Source: an uncultured Blautia sp.
Lineage (GTDB): Bacteria > Bacillota > Clostridia > Lachnospirales > Lachnospiraceae
NCBI GenBank assembly: GCA_900541985.1
Contig: UQLX01000004.1
Location: 1 to 64,000 of the forward strand
Direction: 5' to 3'
Length of the DNA: 64,000 nucleotides
Positions within the stretch are counted from its first letter, which is position 1; each line of letters begins with the position of its first letter. A program made the translations under genes and the position numbers. Below the pieces are notes generated by a model. That model did not search any database. It was not told the origin of the DNA and saw only the letters and a program-made list of their open reading frames with translations. Positions 46,950 through 55,260 of the stretch are shown here, piece by piece.

Positions 46950-48041
46950 TTATATTACTTTTTCATTAATTTTTCCACATAAAGGTCTTTCCACCAGATA
47001 ATAAACTGCCGCTCCCAAACAGACTGTCAAAAGTACGGAAATCCCCAGCGCGCCTGCCGGACAGGTTTGCAGAAAGCGAGTATTCTTCCACAGGGTATGC
47101 TCCAGAAGATAAAATGCCGCTTCCTGCATGACATAAACAGAATAAGCATACTTTCCAAATCTCCATAAAGGGATCCGACTTATCGTTCTGGACAGTATCC
47201 CTTTTTCTGTCAGCATACAGACAAACAGCACTGAAAAAAGGATTACTACGATAAACTGATTTTTTCCGGCCTGTTTTCCAATAAAAAAGTCTCCCAGAAG
47301 GGCAAGAAAGCTTATGATTTCCATAAGGGAAAGTCCCCATATCAGATGCCTCTCCATATCTGCCTCCAGATGGAGTTCCCGATATTTCTCTTTTATTCTG
47401 TCATACAGATTTCCAAGGAGATAACCAAGTCCCACTCCGGCTATGGCTCTTGCTATGGCAAGGCTGCATACTCCATAAACGACCTTACGGCCAAACCCTC
47501 CGTCCGTTGTCATGATATTCAGCACATACCCAAAGTAAACAAGTATGCATACTGCAAGCTTCATTGCTCTGGAATTTTTCATTACTCTATACAGAAGGAA
47601 ATAAAATACCTCTGCAAAAAAGAATGCCGAAACATACCAGTTCAGACCTTTCCATCCGGTCGTAAGACCTGTGGACTGCAAAAAGAAAAGATTCAGAATC
47701 CCTTCACCAAACGGCACCTCCAGAAAGATCATGGAAAAAAAAGTAGAAACTGCAAGCACAGGCCAGAGTCGGAGTATCTTTTTGCAAAGAAAGTCCAGGG
47801 TTTTCTGCTCCGGATGCTTCAGAAGGGAACGATACAGAAAATATCCGGACATGATAAAAAAACATTCCACAATGTACTTTGCATATTTCGACTGCTCTGC
47901 CAGATATCTGTATATCTCCGTATTCCCTGTATAGGGGATCATGGAAGAATGAAGCAGATGGAAATATACAATGCTCACGGCAAAGAAACAACGCATAAAT
48001 TCTATATTTTTCATTTTTGTTCTGTTTTTTATTTTTCCCAC
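46950..48041 (-). CDS. Second acyltransferase 3 family membrane protein
   Basis: About 363 residues and ten membrane helices, with the acyltransferase-3 pattern MKNIEFMRCFFAVSIVYFHLL (conserved His) and VECFFIMSGYFLYRS. It likely acetylates the surface polymer. The start is uncertain: a GTG at 48041, overlapping the GNAT gene by 13 bases and preceded by AGAGGG, or the ATG at 48014 that gives the usual MKNIEF beginning but has no ribosome site. It is distinct in sequence from the acyltransferase downstream, so two different modifications are possible. Confidence 0.85.
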   Translation of the reverse strand: MGKIKNRTKMKNIEFMRCFFAVSIVYFHLLHSSMIPYTGNTEIYRYLAEQSKYAKYIVECFFIMSGYFLYRSLLKHPEQKTLDFLCKKILRLWPVLAVSTFFSMIFLEVPFGEGILNLFFLQSTGLTTGWKGLNWYVSAFFFAEVFYFLLYRVMKNSRAMKLAVCILVYFGYVLNIMTTDGGFGRKVVYGVCSLAIARAIAGVGLGYLLGNLYDRIKEKYRELHLEADMERHLIWGLSLMEIISFLALLGDFFIGKQAGKNQFIVVILFSVLFVCMLTEKGILSRTISRIPLWRFGKYAYSVYVMQEAAFYLLEHTLWKNTRFLQTCPAGALGISVLLTVCLGAAVYYLVERPLCGKINEKVI

Positions 48042-48619
48042 TGCTGAAACATCCCTCTCACCTGTTCAAAAGTTTTTGGCGGAAGCGGGTTTTTCACATG
48101 CGTGCCAATATGTTTTTCCATCCACACCATATTATACCATTGTTCAAATTTATAGGCACACTGATGAAATTCTGCCACAAGCCGGTACCCCATATGCTCA
48201 TGGAACCGAACGCTGTCTCTGGTAAGATATTCATCCTCTTTTTCCGGATAGGCGATACAGGCATTTACACTAAGCATATTCTGAGCCTTCAGAACCTGCT
48301 CCAGGGCATCATACAGAATCCGTCCCACACCCAGTTGTTTTTTATCTTTTTTCACATAGATCGATGTTTCCACCGACCACGCGTAGGCAGCTCTTGGATG
48401 AAGCGGTCCCGCATAAACATAGCCCAGGATTTCTCCGTTCTTTACCGCCATTAAATACGGATATTTTTCCAGAGTATGAGATATCCTCTGTGCAAATTCC
48501 TCAACTGAAGGTACGATATATTCAAAAGTCACTGCTGTTTCTCTGATATATGGGGCATAAATTCCCAGAAGCAGCTCCGCATCTGACGGAGATGCTATTT
48601 TGATTTTTATTTCATTCAT
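48029..48619 (-). CDS. GNAT N-acetyltransferase (phosphinothricin acetyltransferase-like)
   Basis: A 196-residue GNAT-fold enzyme close to the Pat/Bar/YncA group: IRETAVTFEYIVPSVEEF, YAWSVETSIYVKKDKKQLGVGRILYDAL (acetyl-CoA loop Q-x-x-G-x-G variant) and FHEHMGYRLVAEFHQCAYKFEQWYNMVWMEK, all as in that group. Substrates are amino groups of small molecules such as methionine sulfoximine-like compounds; the true one here is unknown. The ORF is open 30 codons further upstream through the terminator stem; the ATG at 48619 with AAAAAGG is the likely start. It is the first gene of the acyltransferase/glycosyltransferase run, although its role in it is unclear. Confidence 0.85.
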   Translation of the reverse strand: MNEIKIKIASPSDAELLLGIYAPYIRETAVTFEYIVPSVEEFAQRISHTLEKYPYLMAVKNGEILGYVYAGPLHPRAAYAWSVETSIYVKKDKKQLGVGRILYDALEQVLKAQNMLSVNACIAYPEKEDEYLTRDSVRFHEHMGYRLVAEFHQCAYKFEQWYNMVWMEKHIGTHVKNPLPPKTFEQVRGMFQQWEK

Positions 48620-48679
48620 TTTTGTTACCTTTTTAATCAGAAGATATTCTTTTTTAACCCAGTCACAGTTCTCCTCAAG

Positions 48680-48710
48680 TAAAAAGTGGAGAAGATTTCT
48701 CTTCTCCACT
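48680..48710 (-). terminator. Intrinsic terminator of the GGGtGRT operon
   Basis: Perfect 11-bp stem AGTGGAGAAGA/TCTTCTCCACT with a 4-base loop, followed by TTTTTAC on the minus strand, 20 bases below the GGGtGRT stop codon. Confidence 0.9.
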
Positions 48711-48729
48711 AAGCTTTAATAAAACTGTA

Positions 48730-49740
48730 TTAGAACTTGCCTTCTTTAGCGGCTTCTTCGATGCTTACTGCAACAGCTACAGTCATTCCAACCATCGGGT
48801 TATTACCTGCACCGATCAGACCCATCATCTCAACGTGAGCCGGTACGGAAGAAGAACCTGCAAACTGAGCGTCAGAATGCATACGTCCAAGTGTATCTGT
48901 CATACCGTAGGAAGCAGGACCTGCTGCCATGTTGTCCGGATGAAGGGTACGTCCTGTACCACCGCCGGATGCAACGGAGAAGTATTTTTTGCCTTTTTCG
49001 ATGCACTCTTTTTTGTATGTTCCTGCAACCGGATGCTGGAAACGTGTCGGGTTTGTAGAGTTACCTGTGATAGAAACGTCTACACCCTCTTTCCACATGA
49101 TTGCAACACCTTCCGGAACACTGTTTGCACCGTAGCAGTTAACCTTTGCACGAAGTCCCTCAGAGTAGGATTTGCGGAACACTTCCTTAACTTCGTTTGT
49201 ATATGGATCATACTCTGTCTCAACATATGTAAATCCATTGATTCTTGCGATGATCTGAGCTGCGTCTTTTCCAAGACCGTTCAGGATAACGCGAAGTGGT
49301 TTCTGACGAACTTTATTTGCTTTTTCAGCGATACCGATTGCACCTTCTGCTGCTGCGAAGGACTCATGACCTGCCAGGAATGCAAAGCACTCTGTCTCTT
49401 CTTCCAGAAGCATTTTGCCAAGGTTACCATGACCAAGACCTACTTTACGTGTATCTGCAACGGATCCCGGAATACAGAAAGCCTGAAGACCTTCTCCGAT
49501 AGCTGCTGCTGCATCTGCGGCTCTTCTGCAGCCTTTTTTGATTGCGATTGCTGCACCTACGATATAAGCCCAGCAGGCATTCTCAAAACAGATCGGCTGG
49601 ATGCCTTTGATCTGATCGTAAACGTTCAGACCTGCATCTTTAGTGATTTTTTCTGCTTCTTCGAGGGAAGCAATTCCATAACTGTTTAAAACAGAATTGA
49701 TCTTGTCAATTCGTCTCTCGTATGATTCAAATAAAGCCAT
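48730..49740 (-). CDS. GGGtGRT family protein of unknown function
   Basis: A 336-residue protein of the GGGtGRT family (PF14057), named for the motif seen here as GGGTGRT at residues 259-265, followed by LHPDNMAAGPASYGMTDTLGRMHSD. Other conserved stretches are FENACWAYIVGAAIAIKKG and GHGNLGKMLLEEETECFAFLAGHE. The family has no known activity; several conserved Cys residues (51, 56, 71, 89, 118, 202) could bind metal. It is always or nearly always beside a NifU/IscU-like scaffold gene, as here (37 bases upstream). GGAGG precedes the ATG. Strong codon bias towards abundant codons, compared with neighbouring surface genes, suggests high expression. Confidence 0.9.
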   Translation of the reverse strand: MALFESYERRIDKINSVLNSYGIASLEEAEKITKDAGLNVYDQIKGIQPICFENACWAYIVGAAIAIKKGCRRAADAAAAIGEGLQAFCIPGSVADTRKVGLGHGNLGKMLLEEETECFAFLAGHESFAAAEGAIGIAEKANKVRQKPLRVILNGLGKDAAQIIARINGFTYVETEYDPYTNEVKEVFRKSYSEGLRAKVNCYGANSVPEGVAIMWKEGVDVSITGNSTNPTRFQHPVAGTYKKECIEKGKKYFSVASGGGTGRTLHPDNMAAGPASYGMTDTLGRMHSDAQFAGSSSVPAHVEMMGLIGAGNNPMVGMTVAVAVSIEEAAKEGKF

Positions 49741-49777
49741 TTACTTTTCCTCCTGATTTTTTCATCTAATAAATAAA

Positions 49778-50470
49778 TTATTCTTTTCTTGGGTCGATGA
49801 TCTTAACTGCATCGTCAACACGGCCATACTGGCCTTTTGCTTTTTCCCATGCAGTATTCGGGTCATCACCCTTTTTGATGAAATCAGTCATTTTGCCAAG
49901 GCTTACGAACTGATATCCGATGATCTCATCATCCTCATCAAGAGCGATACCTGTTACATAGCCCTCTGCCATTTCCAGATAACGAGGTCCTTTTTTCAGA
50001 GTTCCGTACATTGTACCAACCTGAGAGCGAAGTCCCTTTCCAAGGTCCTCAAGTCCTGCTCCGATCGGAAGTCCGTCCTCAGAGAATGCAGACTGGGAAC
50101 GTCCGTAAACAATCTGAAGGAACAGTTCTCTCATAGCTGTGTTGATCGCGTCACAAACAAGGTCTGTGTTCAGCGCTTCCAGTACAGTACGGCCCGGAAG
50201 GATTTCAGAAGCCATAGCTGCGGAATGAGTCATACCGGAACATCCGATTGTCTCTACCAGTGCTTCCTGGATGATACCCTCTTTTACATTCAGAGTCAGC
50301 TTACATGCGCCCTGCTGCGGTGCACACCAGCCGACACCATGTGTCAGACCGGAAATGTCTTTTACTTCTTTTGCCTGTACCCATTTTGCTTCTTCCGGGA
50401 TAGGAGCAGCTCCATGATGAACGCCCTGTGCCACTGGACACATTTCTTCTACTTCGCGTGAATAAATCAT
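49778..50470 (-). CDS. Iron-sulfur cluster assembly scaffold-like protein (NifU/IscU N-terminal domain)
   Basis: A 230-residue protein whose middle part resembles the IscU/NifU scaffold: GVGWCAPQQGACKLTLNV (C49, C56), then ETIGCSGMTHSAAMASEIL (C77) and a Cys at 106, spaced as the cluster ligands of scaffolds. The N-terminus has a further Cys (C11), and the C-terminal ~90 residues are an extension not found in IscU. No cysteine desulfurase gene is adjacent. It is the first gene of a two-gene operon with the GGGtGRT gene. AAAGGAG precedes the ATG, and an inverted repeat lies in its leader. Confidence 0.85.
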   Translation of the reverse strand: MIYSREVEEMCPVAQGVHHGAAPIPEEAKWVQAKEVKDISGLTHGVGWCAPQQGACKLTLNVKEGIIQEALVETIGCSGMTHSAAMASEILPGRTVLEALNTDLVCDAINTAMRELFLQIVYGRSQSAFSEDGLPIGAGLEDLGKGLRSQVGTMYGTLKKGPRYLEMAEGYVTGIALDEDDEIIGYQFVSLGKMTDFIKKGDDPNTAWEKAKGQYGRVDDAVKIIDPRKE

Positions 50471-50507
50471 TGTAAAACTCCTTTCAAGTGTAGATTTACT
50501 TTAATGC

Positions 50508-50526
50508 TGTTAAGTCTCCCTTAACA
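50508..50526 (-). promoter_or_regulatory. Inverted repeat in the leader of the scaffold/GGGtGRT operon
   Basis: TGTTAAG-TCTCC-CTTAACA, a perfect 7-bp dyad 38 bases upstream of the scaffold gene. A possible promoter, TTGACT then TATGAG with 17-base spacing, lies just beyond (about 50542-50570). The dyad is placed where a repressor or metal-responsive regulator could bind. Confidence 0.45.
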
Positions 50527-50702
50527 ACCTTACAATATTTTCTCATAAAAACGTCCAATAGTCCAGTCAAATTTTGTAAAAAAATATGAGGATTTCCTGT
50601 CAATTCTTATAATTTAAAACAGTATCTGTCAAAACCTGCTCTGGAATCTGTTCTGATAATATGATAAACTGAATAAAAAATCTTACCTGTAAGGAGAATT
50701 TT

Positions 50703-51452
50703 ATGACCAGAAATCCTACTGCCGCGTCTCTTCCACCATCCTTTCTGCCTGACCGTTTCCAGATTCTCAGCGGAAGCTCCCTTAAACTGCTGGCTGTGCT
50801 TACCATGCTGATCGACCACAGCGCCTGCATCCTTTTAAGCCTGTATGCCCCGGCCCTTACCCCTCTCTTCCAGATAAACGGGGTTTCTTTCAGTGCTTAC
50901 CGGATCTGCCGTGATATCGGGCGAATTGCTTTTCCAATTTACTGTTTTCTCCTGATTGAAGGTTTCCTCCATACCAGAAGCCGGAAAAAATACGGAAGCA
51001 ATCTTCTGCTCTTTGCTCTGATCTCTGAAATCCCGTGGAATTTCATGTTTGCAGATACCTGGATATATGAAAAGCAGAATGTATTTTTTACTCTCTTTCT
51101 GGGCTATCTGGGTTTCTGTGCACTGGAGTATTTCCAGACCAGAGTCGGAATGCAGTTCCTCTCCATCTTCGGACTTCTTGCAGTTTCTGTTTTTCTGAAA
51201 GCAGACTATGGCTGGAAGGGTTATATATTTCTTCTGATCATGTATCTTCTGCGCAATGAAAAAGCTCCCCAGGCAATCATAGGGAGCTGTTGGCTTGCTT
51301 ATGAGTGGAAGGCATGCTTCGCCTTCCTTCCAATTAATATGTATAACGGACAGCGGGGCTTTATCCGCGGAAAAGCTGCCAAATACTTCTTTTATGCCTT
51401 TTACCCGCTGCATATCGTCGTTCTTGTCATTCTGCGCAGGATACTGTTCTGA
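50703..51452 (+). CDS. TraX family membrane protein
   Basis: A 249-residue protein with six or seven membrane segments, belonging to the TraX family (PF05857): LSGSSLKLLAVLTMLIDHSACIL, RDIGRIAFPIYCFLLIEGFLHTR, FALISEIPWNFMF and FYAFYPLHIVVL are its conserved blocks. TraX acetylates F-pilin in conjugative plasmids, but chromosomal homologues like this are unrelated to conjugation and probably act as acyltransferases on other targets. TAAGGAG precedes the ATG. It is a lone plus-strand gene that converges on the lipoprotein pseudogene. Confidence 0.85.
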   Translation: MTRNPTAASLPPSFLPDRFQILSGSSLKLLAVLTMLIDHSACILLSLYAPALTPLFQINGVSFSAYRICRDIGRIAFPIYCFLLIEGFLHTRSRKKYGSNLLLFALISEIPWNFMFADTWIYEKQNVFFTLFLGYLGFCALEYFQTRVGMQFLSIFGLLAVSVFLKADYGWKGYIFLLIMYLLRNEKAPQAIIGSCWLAYEWKACFAFLPINMYNGQRGFIRGKAAKYFFYAFYPLHIVVLVILRRILF

Positions 51453-51454
51453 CA

Positions 51455-51677
51455 TTACCAGGGCAGATACTCTCCGCTGGATTCATCAAAGTAATACCAG
51501 CCCTGCTCCGGAATCTCTTCTGTCTGATTGTTCCCTGAGCCGGAAGAGGAACTTCCTCCATTATTGTTTCCGGTCTGTGGCTTTACGGTTGGGGTTGGCT
51601 TTTTCGCCGCCTGTGTGGGAGTTACTTTCCCCTGGCGTTACTGCACATGCAAAAAACAGAACTGCCTTTTTCATCAT
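51455..51677 (-). pseudogene. Frameshifted small lipoprotein-like gene
   Basis: The 300-base gap between TraX and the hexapeptide-repeat gene holds a broken gene. Frame 1 begins ATG-ATG at 51677 with AGGAGA upstream and encodes MMKKAVLFFACAVTPG, a signal-peptide-like start, but soon stops. The other frame, one base shifted, is open from near 51625 to TAA at 51455 and encodes VTPTQAAKKPTPT, a Gly/Ser/Asn linker and the ending GWYYFDESSGEYLPW. Together they look like an exported Thr/Pro-rich protein that lost one or more bases (perhaps between two AGTAAC copies). No family recognised. It would be the last gene of the topB operon. Confidence 0.5.
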
Positions 51678-51752
51678 ACGAATCTCTCCTTTAAATAATT
51701 TATAAAAGGATTATATTACGGCAATTCTGTTTCTCTATAATTTTTATTTTAC

Positions 51753-52421
51753 TTATTTCTTGGAAACCACTTCATTTTTATTTTTGTAAATACTGTCTGC
51801 AGGAACACAGCCTCTGACAGAAGAAAGAGGATAAATGTTGCTGTTTCTTCCGATCACGGTACCTGGATTCAGTACGGAACCGCATCCCACCTCTACATGG
51901 TCTCCCAGCATGGCCCCGAATTTCTTAAGTCCTGTCTCGATTTTTTCTTCTCCGTCTTTTACAACAACAGGCTGCTTATCTGATTTCACGTTGGAACAGA
52001 TGGAGCCGGCTCCCATATGGGATCTGTATCCCAGAACCGCATCTCCCACATAATTGTAATGGGGAACCTGTACACAGTTAAAAATCACTACATTTTTCAG
52101 TTCTGTGGAGTTTCCTACCACGCAGCCTTCGCCCACGATCGCATTTCCACGGATAAAAGCACAGTGACGTACTTCTGTATCCTTTCCAATGATCGCCGGA
52201 CCGTTTATACAGGCAGTCGGCGCTATTTTTGCAGATTTGGCAATCCAGATATCGCCCTCTTTGTATTCATATTCCTCAGGATCCAGTGTTTTTCCCAGCT
52301 TCAGAATAAAATCTTTGATCTCCGGAAGTACTTCCCAGGGGTACGTCTTGTCTTCAAAAAGTTCTGACGCAATGGTTTCCTTAAGATCCAAAAGCCTTTC
52401 AATCGTAAAATCCTTCATCAT
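51753..52421 (-). CDS. Left-handed beta-helix (hexapeptide repeat) protein, GlmU-like
   Basis: A 222-residue protein with an N-terminal helical part and hexapeptide repeats from about residue 60 (IWIAKSAKIAPTACINGPAIIGKDTEVRHCAFIRGNAIVGEGCVVG) folding as a left-handed beta-helix. The stretch VPHYNYVGDAVLGYRSHMGAGSICSNV corresponds to the acetyl-CoA site of GlmU (NYVGD...G). It lacks the pyrophosphorylase domain. Homologues are annotated UDP-N-acetylglucosamine pyrophosphorylase, but only the acyltransferase-type half is visible, so it may be an acyl- or nucleotide-sugar transferase of unknown specificity. It lies two bases after topB. Confidence 0.75.
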   Translation of the reverse strand: MMKDFTIERLLDLKETIASELFEDKTYPWEVLPEIKDFILKLGKTLDPEEYEYKEGDIWIAKSAKIAPTACINGPAIIGKDTEVRHCAFIRGNAIVGEGCVVGNSTELKNVVIFNCVQVPHYNYVGDAVLGYRSHMGAGSICSNVKSDKQPVVVKDGEEKIETGLKKFGAMLGDHVEVGCGSVLNPGTVIGRNSNIYPLSSVRGCVPADSIYKNKNEVVSKK

Positions 52422-52423
52422 CC

Positions 52424-54460
52424 TTATTTTCCTCCTCGTTTTGAAGCTGCAGGCTTCTTATAATTTTCTGCGGCGGCATCAAAAAACTGCCTGAGCGCAT
52501 ACTGATAGTTGCTGTTTTCCACCTGCGCTGTCCGCACTCTTACAAAATGCTCCAGCTTATCCATATACTCCTGAGACGTGATACTTCCTTCTGCCACATA
52601 AGTCAGACCTTTTTCCCAGCTTGCGGTAAGCTCCGGATTTAAAAGCTGACGGATGGAACAATTGACCACGTCGAAGATCATTTCTCCCAGAAGCGTCGGT
52701 GTGATAACCTGTGTTTTTTTGTTCAGAGAAAGGTACTTGATCGTAAACAGTTTTTTCAGAATCTCTGCTCTGGTAGCGCTGGTACCAATGCCGCTTCCCT
52801 TGATCTGCGCTCTCAGTTCCTCGTCCTCGATCAGCTGTCCTGCATTTTCCATTGCCAGGATCATGGAACCGGAATTGTAACGCTTCGGGGGAGAGGTTTC
52901 TCCCTCCTTGATATTCAGGGAATCCACAGAAAGTATATCACCCTTTTTCAGCTTCTGCAATGCTGCAAGAAGAATCTCATTGCAGGAGCTGTTTTCTTCT
53001 TCCTCGGTATCTGTATTTTTCTCAGATGCCTTTCGGGCTGCAAAAGAGTTGGAAGCGATCTTCAGATAGCCTTCACTCTGCAGTACACGAAACGAAGAAA
53101 AGAAAGCCTCATTTCCCATCATGGTTGTCAGGTTGACTTTCTGATACACTGCCGGAGGATAAAAAATACACAGAAAACGGCGCACGATAGTCTCATAGAC
53201 TCTCTGAGATGTCTGAGACAGGGTATTCAGTACATTCAGTCCCTGTCCGGTAGGAATGATGGCATAATGATCCGTAATCTGCTTATCGTTGACATACCTG
53301 GTCTTTGCGATGTTTTTGTAGGATCCCATTTCCAGGACTTCGTCTGCCACACCATTGATCTGTGGATAACGCCGTAATCCGGAAATATTTTTATAAATTT
53401 CCTTTGCCACAGCTGTGGATAATACTCTTGCATCTGTTCTCGGATAAGTAACAAGCTTTTTTTCATAAAGCTCCTGCACAACCCGGAGAGTTTCGTCCGG
53501 ACTGATCTTGAACAGCTTGGAGCAGACGTTCTGAAGCTCTGCAAGGTTAAAAAGAAGAGGGGGATTTTTATTTTCTTTTTTTCGTTCCACCTTTTCCACA
53601 CGACAGGACAGCGGCTGTTCCTGACTCAGGAATCCGATCAGCTCCTGTGCATGTTTTTTTTCTTTAAATCCGTTTTCTTTATACAGATAAGGAGACTGAA
53701 AATACCGGCTCCCCTCTGCCGCTCTCCATTCTCCGTCAAAATGTTCCCCTTCCAGAGAAATGCTGCTCAGCACCCGGTAAAAAGGAGTTTTTACAAAAGA
53801 GCGTATCTCCCGTTCTCTTCGGACAACCATTCCCAGAACACAGGTCATGACACGCCCTACGGAAATAGCCTGATATTTTGTTTTCAGGTAATTAGATACG
53901 CTGTTTCCATACCGGAGCGTCAGCACTCTGGAGAAATTGATCCCCATAAGATAATCTTCTTTTGCCCGCAGGTATGCCGAAGCAGAAAGATTGTCGTATT
54001 CTGATATATCTTTTGCTTCCCGTATCCCTCTTAAGATCTCCTCCTCTGTCTGGGAGTCGATCCAAACCCTTTTCTGTTTTTTATCATGAACGCCTGCCAT
54101 CTGTGCGACCAGACGGTAGATATATTCTCCTTCCCGTCCGGAGTCGGTGCATACATAGATCGTATCCACATCCGGGCGGTTCAGAAGTCCCTTTACAATA
54201 TGAAACTGTTTCTGGACAGAGGGGATCACCTCATATTTAAATTCACGCGGCAAAAAAGGCAGGGTATCAAAACTCCACCTTTTGTACCTGATATCATATT
54301 TTTCAGGATAGCTCATAGTGACCAGGTGTCCCACACACCAGGTCACTACAGAATCTTCTGATTCCAGATAGCCATCCTTTCTCTGTCCGTTGATCTTCAG
54401 AGCTTTTGCAAACTCCTGCGCCACACTTGGCTTCTCTGCTATGTATAAAGCTTTTCCCAT
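52424..54460 (-). CDS. topB: DNA topoisomerase III
   Basis: Type IA topoisomerase relaxing and decatenating DNA. The 678-residue protein begins with the TOPRIM motif KALYIAEKPSVAQEFAKAL, has TDSGREGEYIYR (residues 105-116), and the catalytic Tyr at 339 in KLVTYPRTDARVL. The C-terminal part lacks zinc fingers. The upstream extension of the ORF (42 codons) lies inside the transporter gene; the ATG at 54460, overlapping its stop codon by one base, gives the family N-terminus. Two bases separate it from the hexapeptide gene. In Clostridia such enzymes are either chromosomal or on conjugative elements; no mobile-element genes surround this one, so I take it as chromosomal. Confidence 0.94.
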   Translation of the reverse strand: MGKALYIAEKPSVAQEFAKALKINGQRKDGYLESEDSVVTWCVGHLVTMSYPEKYDIRYKRWSFDTLPFLPREFKYEVIPSVQKQFHIVKGLLNRPDVDTIYVCTDSGREGEYIYRLVAQMAGVHDKKQKRVWIDSQTEEEILRGIREAKDISEYDNLSASAYLRAKEDYLMGINFSRVLTLRYGNSVSNYLKTKYQAISVGRVMTCVLGMVVRREREIRSFVKTPFYRVLSSISLEGEHFDGEWRAAEGSRYFQSPYLYKENGFKEKKHAQELIGFLSQEQPLSCRVEKVERKKENKNPPLLFNLAELQNVCSKLFKISPDETLRVVQELYEKKLVTYPRTDARVLSTAVAKEIYKNISGLRRYPQINGVADEVLEMGSYKNIAKTRYVNDKQITDHYAIIPTGQGLNVLNTLSQTSQRVYETIVRRFLCIFYPPAVYQKVNLTTMMGNEAFFSSFRVLQSEGYLKIASNSFAARKASEKNTDTEEEENSSCNEILLAALQKLKKGDILSVDSLNIKEGETSPPKRYNSGSMILAMENAGQLIEDEELRAQIKGSGIGTSATRAEILKKLFTIKYLSLNKKTQVITPTLLGEMIFDVVNCSIRQLLNPELTASWEKGLTYVAEGSITSQEYMDKLEHFVRVRTAQVENSNYQYALRQFFDAAAENYKKPAASKRGGK

Positions 54461-55218
54461 TACTGATCTGCACTCATCCTTTTCAGCGGCCATGCAAGAA
54501 GAACTGCACCGCCTAACATATTTCCGATGGTGACCACCAGCATACTTTTCAACATGGCAGTCAGGGAAATTCCAGGCGCTGCACATACCGCTACAGTAAA
54601 GATACCCATATTGGCGATGCAGTGTTCAAATCCACTGACTACAAATCCGGAAATGCACATGATGATCATCAGGATCTTTGCCGTCTCACTTTTCAGCTTA
54701 ATTCCGCAAAGTACACCGAGACATACAAAGAAGTTACATAAAATTGCGCGGAAAAACATTTCACTGACCGGAATCGAAAGCTTGGCTCCAATAAAACCGG
54801 CAAAATAATCTTTTGTTCCTGCTGCTCCCGCCCATACAAAGATCAGGGAAAGGATCACGCAGCCCACAAAATTGCCAATATAGCTTATGAGCCATACTTT
54901 TCCCGCATCTTTCCAGGAGACCTTTTTATCATAGGCTCCAAATGCCATGACCAGATTGTTTCCGGTAAACAGTTCCCCACCCACAAGAGAGATCAGAAGA
55001 ACTGCAATGGCAAACACCACTGCTCCCAGAAATTTCCCCCATGCCGGTTCCTCTGCCGCAGAAAAAATATTTCCCACAACATTGGAAAAGATCATAGCAG
55101 CAACGATGAAAAACCCGGCCATTACCGCTCTCATAAAGTATTTCCCAAAATCATTTTTTAATAGTCTTGCTTTTGCAGCTGCCGCCCCCGACAGCTTTTG
55201 CACATCTTCAAAATTCAT
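54460..55218 (-). CDS. Formate/nitrite transporter family protein
   Basis: A 252-residue FNT-family pore with six helices. Family signatures are visible: AGFFIVAAMIF in helix 1, LFTGNNLVMAFGAYDKKVSWKDAG in the conserved second block, and FVVSGFEHCIANMG with the central His region in helix 5. FNT proteins carry formate, nitrite, hydrosulfide or lactate; the selenium/formate genes a few kilobases away (fdhD, selABC-D) make formate plausible. AAGGGG precedes the ATG, and the gene is followed by topB with a one-base overlap. Its upstream region was joined to a truncated histidine kinase gene. Confidence 0.9.
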   Translation of the reverse strand: MNFEDVQKLSGAAAAKARLLKNDFGKYFMRAVMAGFFIVAAMIFSNVVGNIFSAAEEPAWGKFLGAVVFAIAVLLISLVGGELFTGNNLVMAFGAYDKKVSWKDAGKVWLISYIGNFVGCVILSLIFVWAGAAGTKDYFAGFIGAKLSIPVSEMFFRAILCNFFVCLGVLCGIKLKSETAKILMIIMCISGFVVSGFEHCIANMGIFTVAVCAAPGISLTAMLKSMLVVTIGNMLGGAVLLAWPLKRMSADQ

Positions 55219-55260
55219 CTGTACACACCCCTTTTGATCATTTTTTCTCTTTTCTCTCTT

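Noticed and set aside
52424..54460. topB as a marker of an integrative conjugative element
   Set aside because: No relaxase, integrase, T4SS or att-like repeats are seen nearby, and TraX alone is a common chromosomal family.
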